NCBI GenBank assembly: GCA_029548585.1
Contig: JAKPNC010000031.1
Coordinates: forward strand, 1 to 8,075
Length of the DNA stretch: 8,075 bases
Direction of reading: 5' to 3'
From: a bacterium
GTDB taxonomy: Bacteria > Ratteibacteria > UBA8468 > B48-G9 > JAFGKM01
The first letter of the stretch is position 1. Each line of letters opens with the position of its first letter. The position numbers were made by a program, and so were the translations under genes. A model generated the notes under the pieces. It was not told the origin of the DNA. It ran no database searches and was given only the letters and a program-made list of their open reading frames with translations. Positions 1 through 5,780 of the stretch are shown piece after piece.

Positions 1-3000
1 CGGAAGGCACGGGAACAAGGGAGTCGTTTCCAAGGTCATGCCCGAAGAAGACATGCCGTTCCTTTCAGACGGTACGCCCGTAGACATAGTGCTCAACCCG
101 CTGGGCGTTCCTTCAAGGATGAATATAGGCCAGGTGCTTGAGATTCACCTTGGCAGGGCGCTTAAGGCGCTCGGCTACAGCACCGAGACCCCCATCTTCC
201 AGAGCATCAAGGAGATGGAGATAAAGAACCTGCTTAAAGAAGCCGGCCTTCCGGAAGACGGCAAGGATATACTGTACGACGGTCAGACGGGAGAGCCCTT
301 CAGCCAGAAGGTAACCGTGGGCTATATGTACATGATGAAGCTCAAGCATCTCGCCGACGAGAAGATTCACACCAGGAGCACAGGCGCTTATTCCCTGATA
401 ACCCAGCAGCCTCTCGGCGGCAGGGCTCAGTTCGGAGGCCAGAGGTTCGGAGAGATGGAGGTATGGGCGCTCGAGGGATATGGCGCGGCCCACACCCTCA
501 AGGAGATGCTCACGGTCAAGAGCGATGACACCGAAGGCAGAAAGCTGATGTACGAAAGCATAGCCAAGGGTCTTGATTACAGGGGCAACAACATACCCGA
601 ATCTTTTAACGTTCTCAAGAAGGAGCTCCAGGGTATAGGCCTCGATCTCAAGATAGAGAAACTTAAGGATGGCGGCCAGAGCAGGGAGATAGCAAACATA
701 AAGATAACCTCTCCCATGGTGATGCGTTCCTGGTCCCACGGGGAAGTGAAGAAGGCAGAGACCTTGAATTACAGGACGTTCAGGCCGGAAAAAGACGGGC
801 TTTTCTGCGAGAGAATATTCGGCCCGGCCAAGGATTACGAATGTTCCTGCGGGAAGTACAAGAAGCTCAGATACAAGGGAATCATATGCGACAGGTGCGG
901 GGTCGAGGTAACTACTTCCAAGGTCCGCAGGGAAAGGATGGGCCACGTGGAACTGGCAACCCCGGTGTCATACATCTGGCTGTTGAAAAGCATTTCAAAC
1001 TGGATGGGCCTGCTGCTTGACATGTCCATGTCGGATCTCGAAAACGTCTGTTATTACGAGGGCTATATCGTTATAGATCCGGGCAGCACCCCGTTGAGAG
1101 AAAAGCAGATAATGTCGGAGGACGAGTATTACAGGAACCTCGAAAAATACGGAAACAAGTTCCAGGTTGGAATCGGGGCGGAGGCGATACAGCAGCTGCT
1201 CAAGAAGGTCGATCTCCACAAGCTCGAGGTAGAGATAAAGCAGCAGCTCGGAGGCAAGAAGAAAAAGGATTACATCACCAGGAGAAACCTCATAAAGAAG
1301 CTCAGGATGGTTGAGGGGCTAATAAAGACGCAGGTCAAGCCGGAATACATGATAACGAGCATCCTGATGGTAACGCCGCCCGACCTTAGGCCTCTTCTTC
1401 CCCTTGACGGGGGAAGGTTTGTGGCTTCTGATCTCAACGACCTTTACCAGAGGGTTATCAACAGGAACAACAGGCTAAAGAAACTCATACAGTTGCAGGC
1501 GCCGGACATCATCGTGAGAAACGAAAAGAGGATGCTGCAGGAGTCTGTAGACGCGCTTCTTGACAACGGCAAGCACGGCATGCCCGTTCTCGGAAAGGGC
1601 AAGAGACCGTTGAAATCCCTGACAGATGCGCTCAGGGGCAAGCAGGGAAGGTTCAGGCAGAACCTTCTCGGAAAGAGGGTTGACTATTCAGGCAGGGCGG
1701 TCATCGTAGTCGGCCCGGAACTGAAGCTCAACCAGTGCGGTCTTCCAAAGGAAATGGCCCTTGAACTTTTCGGGCCGTTTGTTCTGCGCGAATTGAGAAA
1801 GAAGGAATACTTCCATACTCTCGGAAGCGCCAAGAGAGCAATAAGGGAGAACCTTCCGGAGGTATGGGAGATCCTTGAAAGGGTCAGCAAGAAGCACCCC
1901 GTGATGCTGAACAGGCAGCCTACTCTCCACAGGCTCAGCATCCAGGCGTTTGAACCCAAGCTGATTGAGGGAAACGTCATAACCGTTCATCCTCTCGTCT
2001 GCCCGGCTTTCAACGCCGATTTTGACGGAGACACGATGAGCGTGCATCTGCCACTGACCCCCGAGGCGTGCATCGAGGCAAAGCTTCTGATGCAGGCAAA
2101 TACGCACATATTGTCTCCTGCAAGCGGAAAGCCCATAGCCACTCCCACCAGGGATATAGTGGTGGGTTGCACCTACCTTACATTCCAGAGCGAGGAAGAT
2201 CCTTACGAGATGGTTGCTTTAATAGGCGACAAAAAGGTCAAACATCCCGTGCCTTCTTTTGAAGAGGCGGTATATCTTTACAATCTCGGCTACCTCACCC
2301 TCCACAGGCCGTTGAAAGTCAAGGACAGGGCGGGTAAGGATTTAGTGACCACGGTCGGCAGGATCATATTCAACGAGTTCATACCCGAAGAGATAGAATA
2401 TAAGAACGAAAAGTTTGAAAGCCCAATGCTGGAGGCCCTGACGGAAGAGATCTTCGACAAATGCGGCTATGAGAAGACGGTTGAATTTCTCGATTCTGTA
2501 AAGAACCTTGGTTTCGAATTTGCAACCAAGGGAGGCATTACCATCGGCATAGACGATCTTAAGATCCCCGCAGAAAAGGGAAAGATAATAAGGGAAGCCG
2601 AGGAGGAGAAGAAGAAGGTAGAGAAGAACTACGGCAGGGGCATATTGTCCTCCGGGGAAAGATACAACAGGATAATAGACATATGGACTACTGCAACCAA
2701 CAAGATAGGCCGGGCCGTTATGGATACCATAGCCTATACTGGCGGCAAGGGTGCTTTCTATGTCAACCCGATATACCTCATGGTCTCCTCCGGTGCCAGG
2801 GGCAACCGTTCCCAGGCAAACCAGCTGATGGGAATGAGAGGATTGATGATCAGGCCTACCAAGCAGGTTACCGGTAGTATCGGCGAGATTATTGAAACAC
2901 CCGTCATATCAAACTTCAGGGAGGGGCTCGACCTGCTTGAGTATTACATAGCCATACACGGCGGAAGGAAGGGGCTGGTAGATACCGCCCTTAAAACATC

Positions 3001-4738
3001 CGATGCCGGGTATCTGAGCCGCAGGCTGATAGACGTTGCCCATTCGGTCATAGTATCCGAGGACGACTGCGGTACCCTGGAAGGCATATTCCTGAGCTCG
3101 CTGACCGACGGGGAGGATGAGCTTCTTCCTCTCAAGGAAAGAATCGTGGGCAGGGTTGCCGTGGACAACGTTGTGGACATAGTGACCGACAGGCTCATTG
3201 TCAAGGCAGGCGAGCTCATAGACGAGCAGAAGGCGCAGGAAATAGTTGACACGGGCATAAACAGGATAAGGATAAGGTCTGTCCTTACATGCAAGGCTGA
3301 GAAGGGAGTTTGTGCAAAGTGCTACGGGTGGGATGTTTCCAGGAAAAAGCTTGTAAACATAGGAGAGGCGGTAGGCGTAATAGCCGCCCAGTCAATCGGG
3401 GAGCCCGGAACCCAGCTTACCCTGAGGACTTTCCACACCGGCGGCGCTGCTTCAAGAAGCACGGCTTCATCCTCCATCAAGGCAAGGGATAAGGGTATCA
3501 TAAAGTATCCCGAAAGCCTCAGGATAGTAAAGAATTCCGAGGGGAAAAATGTCGTTATCAACAGGGAAGGCACGCTCTTTCTGAATGACGAGAGGGGAAG
3601 GGAGATAGAAAGGTATACCCTGAGGGTGGGAACCATACTCCACGTGAAGGACGGAGAGACTGTAACCGCTTCAAAGGACATAGCTTCCCTTGATCCTTAT
3701 TCCTTCCCGATAATAGCTGACAAGGGCGGAAAGGTTGTCTACAAGGATATAGAACTGGGCAAGACTGCAAGGGAAGAGTTTGACTCTAAGGTTGGCATAA
3801 GCAGCAAGGTGATAGTCCAGCACAAGGAAGAGATGGACCCGCAGATCATCCTTAAGGACGGCAGCGGGCACATCGTGGGCAACTACCATCTTCCCGAGGA
3901 TGCTCACGTAATAGTCCAGGAAGGCGGCACCGTTTATCCCGGGGACGTAGTGGCAAAGATACTCCGATCGGAAAAGAGGGTACAGCAGGATATCACGGGC
4001 GGATTGCCAAGGGTTTCCGAGCTTTTCGAGGCAAGAAATCCGAAAAATCCCGCGATCATTTCCGAGATAGACGGATTGGTTGAGATATTGCCTTCCGAAA
4101 AGGGGAGCAGGAAGATCAGGATAGTTAACGAGGAAACCGAAACGGTCAAGGATTATGTAATACCTTACAATAAGCACCTGCTTGTGGCCGGCGGAGACAG
4201 GGTACTCTCAGGCAGCAAGCTTACCGACGGACCTATCGTGCTTAAGGATATGCTAAGGATACAGGGCGAAAAGAAGGTGGAAGAGTATCTCCTTAGCGAA
4301 ATACAGAAGGTGTACAGGGTGGAAGGCGTTACCATAAAGGATAAGCACATAGAGGTTATCGTCAAGCAGATGCTTTCCAAGGTGAGGGTGGAAGACCCGG
4401 GAGACACTTTCATGCTTGAGGGAGAAGAGATAGACAAGATAAAGATCCAGAAGATGAACGAGACTCTTCCGAGGAATAAGAGGGCGGCTTCCTACAAGCC
4501 CATGATACTTGGCATAACCCGCGTGGCCCTGAGCAGTGAAAGTTTCATCTCGGCGGCCTCCTTCCAGGAGACAACCAAGGTGCTTACTGCTTCAGCCATG
4601 CTGGGGCTGGAGGATCCGCTTGAAGGGCTCAAGGAGAACGTTATCCTTGGCAGGCTGATTCCGGCCGGCACGGGCATGTTCAAAAAGCAGGAGAAGGATG
4701 AATTCAGGGAAGTTGCCGAACACGTGAAACAGGAATAA
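1..4738 (+). CDS. rpoBC: Fused RNA polymerase beta-beta' subunit, 5' end outside window
   Basis: Catalytic core of RNA polymerase; beta and beta' form the active-site cleft. The first complete codon is at nt 2 (reads GRHGNKGVVSKV, mid-beta), so the start lies upstream. Residues are counted from the Met at nt 38. Residues 1-207 are the beta C-terminus (EDMPF, RSTGAYSLITQQPLGG, FGGQRFGEMEVWALE, PESFNVL). About ten linker residues follow, then beta' from about 218 to 1566 (roughly 1,350 residues; E. coli beta' has 1,407). Visible in beta': zinc site 1 (C269, C271, C284, C287); clamp and rudder region with NRQPTLHRLSIQAFEP; catalytic NADFDGD with D661, D663, D665; bridge helix about 965-996; zinc site 2 (C1011, C1085, C1092, C1095); trigger loop starting QLTLRTFHTGG; SI3-like insertion about 1145-1315; C-terminal ESFISAASFQETT and GRLIPAGTG. 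No stop or plausible restart separates the halves. The family assignment is certain; the fusion is what the sequence shows. Confidence 0.97.
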   Translation, partial: GRHGNKGVVSKVMPEEDMPFLSDGTPVDIVLNPLGVPSRMNIGQVLEIHLGRALKALGYSTETPIFQSIKEMEIKNLLKEAGLPEDGKDILYDGQTGEPFSQKVTVGYMYMMKLKHLADEKIHTRSTGAYSLITQQPLGGRAQFGGQRFGEMEVWALEGYGAAHTLKEMLTVKSDDTEGRKLMYESIAKGLDYRGNNIPESFNVLKKELQGIGLDLKIEKLKDGGQSREIANIKITSPMVMRSWSHGEVKKAETLNYRTFRPEKDGLFCERIFGPAKDYECSCGKYKKLRYKGIICDRCGVEVTTSKVRRERMGHVELATPVSYIWLLKSISNWMGLLLDMSMSDLENVCYYEGYIVIDPGSTPLREKQIMSEDEYYRNLEKYGNKFQVGIGAEAIQQLLKKVDLHKLEVEIKQQLGGKKKKDYITRRNLIKKLRMVEGLIKTQVKPEYMITSILMVTPPDLRPLLPLDGGRFVASDLNDLYQRVINRNNRLKKLIQLQAPDIIVRNEKRMLQESVDALLDNGKHGMPVLGKGKRPLKSLTDALRGKQGRFRQNLLGKRVDYSGRAVIVVGPELKLNQCGLPKEMALELFGPFVLRELRKKEYFHTLGSAKRAIRENLPEVWEILERVSKKHPVMLNRQPTLHRLSIQAFEPKLIEGNVITVHPLVCPAFNADFDGDTMSVHLPLTPEACIEAKLLMQANTHILSPASGKPIATPTRDIVVGCTYLTFQSEEDPYEMVALIGDKKVKHPVPSFEEAVYLYNLGYLTLHRPLKVKDRAGKDLVTTVGRIIFNEFIPEEIEYKNEKFESPMLEALTEEIFDKCGYEKTVEFLDSVKNLGFEFATKGGITIGIDDLKIPAEKGKIIREAEEEKKKVEKNYGRGILSSGERYNRIIDIWTTATNKIGRAVMDTIAYTGGKGAFYVNPIYLMVSSGARGNRSQANQLMGMRGLMIRPTKQVTGSIGEIIETPVISNFREGLDLLEYYIAIHGGRKGLVDTALKTSDAGYLSRRLIDVAHSVIVSEDDCGTLEGIFLSSLTDGEDELLPLKERIVGRVAVDNVVDIVTDRLIVKAGELIDEQKAQEIVDTGINRIRIRSVLTCKAEKGVCAKCYGWDVSRKKLVNIGEAVGVIAAQSIGEPGTQLTLRTFHTGGAASRSTASSSIKARDKGIIKYPESLRIVKNSEGKNVVINREGTLFLNDERGREIERYTLRVGTILHVKDGETVTASKDIASLDPYSFPIIADKGGKVVYKDIELGKTAREEFDSKVGISSKVIVQHKEEMDPQIILKDGSGHIVGNYHLPEDAHVIVQEGGTVYPGDVVAKILRSEKRVQQDITGGLPRVSELFEARNPKNPAIISEIDGLVEILPSEKGSRKIRIVNEETETVKDYVIPYNKHLLVAGGDRVLSGSKLTDGPIVLKDMLRIQGEKKVEEYLLSEIQKVYRVEGVTIKDKHIEVIVKQMLSKVRVEDPGDTFMLEGEEIDKIKIQKMNETLPRNKRAASYKPMILGITRVALSSESFISAASFQETTKVLTASAMLGLEDPLEGLKENVILGRLIPAGTGMFKKQEKDEFREVAEHVKQE
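641..730 (+). other. beta-beta' fusion junction and linker
   Basis: Beta homology ends near nt 658 (GIGLDLKIE, equivalent to the extreme C-terminus of free beta) and beta' homology resumes at about nt 689 (IANIKITSP, then RSWSHGEVKK). The bridging residues KLKDGGQSRE are polar and glycine-containing, as expected of a flexible linker. The first in-frame ATG in this stretch is at 716, inside conserved beta' sequence and without a Shine-Dalgarno, so it is a poor independent start. An ATG at 669 in another frame meets a TAG after six further codons. Restoring two separate genes would need two compensating frame changes, so a genuine fusion is the simplest reading. Confidence 0.85.
2930..3028 (+). 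other. Bridge helix segment of beta'
   Basis: This encodes the long helix that crosses the active-site cleft and moves with translocation. The segment reads YYIAIHGGRKGLVDTALK then TSDAGYLSRRL. Compared with E. coli residues 775-791, S775 and T776 are A and I, A779 is G (residue 976 here), A784 is V (981) and A791 is S (988). The core H-G-x-R-K-G-x-x-D-T-A is intact. Val at the 784 position and Ser at the 791 position also occur in plastid-type enzymes; Gly at the 779 position recalls archaeal and eukaryotic large subunits (GGREGLVDTA). Comparisons are from memory. Confidence 0.8.
3470..3990 (+). other. SI3-like insertion in the beta' trigger loop
   Basis: About 170 residues separate the N-terminal trigger-loop arm (QLTLRTFHTGGAAS) from its return (DITGGLPRVSELFEARNP). 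The intervening sequence follows the E. coli SI3 layout: an SSIKARDKG segment, a beta-rich stretch with DPYSFPIIADKGGKV, then GNYHLPEDAHVIVQEG and GDVVAKI, consistent with two sandwich-barrel hybrid motif domains. The insertion is typical of Proteobacteria and several other diderm phyla and absent from Firmicutes and Actinobacteria, so it is a useful lineage marker. Confidence 0.75.
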
Positions 4739-4743
4739 TACAC

Positions 4744-4749
4744 GGAGGG
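4744..4749 (+). promoter_or_regulatory. Ribosome binding site of rpsL
   Basis: GGAGGG lies five bases before the ATG at 4755. It sits in the 16-base gap after the rpoBC stop. A second TAA (4751-4753), in frame with rpoBC and overlapping the rpsL leader, would catch read-through. Confidence 0.85.
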
Positions 4750-4754
4750 CTAAA

Positions 4755-5150
4755 ATGCCGACATATAACCAGTTGATAAAGAAGGGAAGGAATCAGCAGA
4801 GGAAGAAATTGAAATCTACTGCTCTTGACAACAACCCGCAGAGGAGGGGCGTATGCCTTTATGTGAAGACCGCCACTCCCAAGAAGCCCAATTCAGCTCT
4901 AAGGAAGATTGCAAAGGTAAGGCTGACAAACGGGAAGGAAGTCATAGCATATATCCCAGGGATAGGACATAACCTCCAGGAACACTCCATAGTGCTGGTC
5001 AGGGGAGGAAGGGTAAGGGATCTTCCGGGAGTCAAGTACCATATACTGAGAGGAAGCTTCGACACCGGGGGGGTAGAAGGCAGGAGGCAGTCAAGATCGA
5101 AGTATGGAACAAAAAAACCAAAGGAAGGGGAAAAGAAAGCGGAGGGTTAA
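4755..5150 (+). CDS. rpsL: Small ribosomal subunit protein S12
   Basis: S12 sits at the 30S decoding centre and controls tRNA selection accuracy. The 131-residue protein aligns to E. coli S12 without gaps through the core: NQLIKKGR near the N-terminus, RRGVC at 30-34, TPKKPNSALRK at 41-51, GHNLQEHSIVLVRGGRV at 71-87, DLPGV at 89-93, and RSKYGTKKPK near the C-terminus. D89, the residue modified by RimO in other bacteria, is present, as is K43. Position 88, normally Lys, is Arg, a change known to confer streptomycin resistance in Mycobacterium and E. coli. A short charged tail (EGEKKAEG) extends the C-terminus, and its last codons contain the rpsG ribosome binding site. The start at 4755 is fixed by the preceding GGAGGG and the family-typical MPT N-terminus. 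It is probably co-transcribed with rpoBC (16-base gap) and rpsG. Confidence 0.98.
   Translation: MPTYNQLIKKGRNQQRKKLKSTALDNNPQRRGVCLYVKTATPKKPNSALRKIAKVRLTNGKEVIAYIPGIGHNLQEHSIVLVRGGRVRDLPGVKYHILRGSFDTGGVEGRRQSRSKYGTKKPKEGEKKAEG
5141..5146 (+). promoter_or_regulatory. Ribosome binding site of rpsG, inside the end of rpsL
   Basis: GGAGGG is formed by the last two sense codons region of rpsL (GCG GAG GGT TAA), seven bases before the rpsG ATG at 5154. Ribosomes finishing rpsL must cover this site, which implies translational coupling. Its surroundings nearly duplicate the rpsL initiation region. Confidence 0.85.
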
Positions 5151-5153
5151 AAT

Positions 5154-5624
5154 ATGCCGAGAAGAAAAAGAGCTGGGAAGCAGGATATAACCGGTGATCC
5201 CAAGTATAACGATTGCGAGATATCCAAATTTGTCAACCTTCTCATGTGGGACGGGAAGAAAAGCCTGGCCTACAAGATTTTTTACGAGAGCATGGATATA
5301 ATAAAGGAAAAGACCAACCAGGAGCCCGTATCCGTTTTTAAGAAGGCCCTGGGCAATGTAAAGCCGAGGGTTGAAGTGAGGGCAAGAAGGGTTGGCGGCG
5401 CAACCTACCAGATCCCGGTGGAGGTTCCTGCCGAGAGAAGCCTTGCGCTTGCGATCAGGTGGATTCTCGGCAACGTGAGAGTACGGAAGGGAAAATCTGT
5501 TGCGGAGAAGCTCGTGGACGAGCTGATGGAATCAGCAAAGGGTGAAGGGGCGAGCGTAAAGAAGAAAGAAGATACTCACAAGATGGCGGAGGCGAACCGC
5601 GCTTTTGCGCATTACAGATGGTAG
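5154..5624 (+). CDS. rpsG: Small ribosomal subunit protein S7
   Basis: S7 nucleates assembly of the 30S head by binding the 3' major domain of 16S rRNA and lines the E-site mRNA exit. The 156 residues are a normal length. Diagnostic segments are the N-terminal MPRRKRAGK, DGKKSLAYKI, KPRVEVRARRVGGATYQIPV near the middle (the RNA-binding beta-hairpin region), ERSLALAIRW, and the C-terminal KKKEDTHKMAEANRAFAHYRW ending. The start at 5154 is supported by the GGAGGG and the conserved MPR N-terminus; it begins only three bases after the rpsL stop. In E. coli S7 represses translation by binding the rpsL-rpsG intercistronic RNA; with so short a gap that intercistronic structure cannot exist here, so any autoregulation must use a different site. 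The gene ends in TAG and is followed by a 156-base gap with two hairpins. Confidence 0.98.
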   Translation: MPRRKRAGKQDITGDPKYNDCEISKFVNLLMWDGKKSLAYKIFYESMDIIKEKTNQEPVSVFKKALGNVKPRVEVRARRVGGATYQIPVEVPAERSLALAIRWILGNVRVRKGKSVAEKLVDELMESAKGEGASVKKKEDTHKMAEANRAFAHYRW

Positions 5625-5663
5625 CTTGTATCTCCTCCTGATATCCCCGAATACGGTCTTCCC

Positions 5664-5689
5664 TCTCTTCCGGCCTGAACGGCAAGAGG
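5664..5689 (+). other. First of two tandem hairpins between rpsG and fusA
   Basis: The arms 5664-5672 (TCTCTTCCG) and 5680-5689 (CGGCAAGAGG) pair with eight Watson-Crick pairs, one G-T pair and a single bulged C at 5683, around a seven-base loop GCCTGAA. It is followed by AATTATTT, only moderately T-rich, so it could be a weak terminator, an RNA-stability stem or a protein-binding leader element. Paired by eye; no energy calculated. Confidence 0.5.
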
Positions 5690-5702
5690 CAATTATTTCC
5701 AA

Positions 5703-5736
5703 GGTGCCCGGGATGCATCCGGGCATCTTATTTTAT
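5703..5736 (+). terminator. Probable intrinsic terminator downstream of rpsG
   Basis: GGTGCCCGG (5703-5711) pairs with CCGGGCATC (5719-5727) over nine pairs including one G-T, with a seven-base loop GATGCAT, followed directly by TTATTTTAT. This is the classic layout of a GC-rich stem plus T-rich tail. It stands 79 bases after the rpsG stop and 45 bases before fusA, so it may end or partly attenuate transcription from rpoBC-rpsL-rpsG before fusA. An antiterminated or leaky version is possible because fusA and tuf still need transcription and I see no convincing promoter in the remaining 45 bases. Confidence 0.65.
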
Positions 5737-5769
5737 GGAATTGAAACCTCTTACCTCAGGCTCAACTAC

Positions 5770-5774
5770 AAAGG
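5770..5774 (+). promoter_or_regulatory. Weak ribosome binding site of fusA
   Basis: AAAGG ends six bases before the ATG at 5781. It is weaker than the GGAGGG or AAGGAGG of the neighbouring genes, but it fixes the start that gives the family-typical N-terminus (IEKIRNIGIIAHIDAGKT). Confidence 0.55.
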
Positions 5775-5780
5775 TTTATC

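Noticed and set aside
660..692. Frameshift error hiding separate rpoB and rpoC genes
   Set aside because: The alternative-frame ATG at 669 meets TAG after six further codons and the alternative beta stop (654) is in that other frame, so two compensating errors would be needed; homology continues in one frame on both sides.
113..946. Long minus-strand open frame of 277 codons opposite the rpoB end and rpoC start
   Set aside because: It lies entirely antisense to highly conserved beta and beta' sequence, has no recognisable domain, and such mirror frames are expected from the codon bias of the true gene.
3671..4177. Minus-strand open frame of 168 codons opposite the SI3 and trigger-loop region
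   Set aside because: Fully inside rpoC and unlike any family I know; explained by the sense-strand coding constraint.
5711..5720. Perfect palindrome GGATGCATCC as a possible protein-binding site
   Set aside because: It is the loop and inner stem of the terminator-like hairpin, which explains the symmetry without an operator.
5741..5772. Possible fusA promoter with TTGAAA as -35
   Set aside because: No acceptable -10 box at 16-18 bases; the nearest (TACAAA) is about 20 bases away and overlaps the ribosome binding site.
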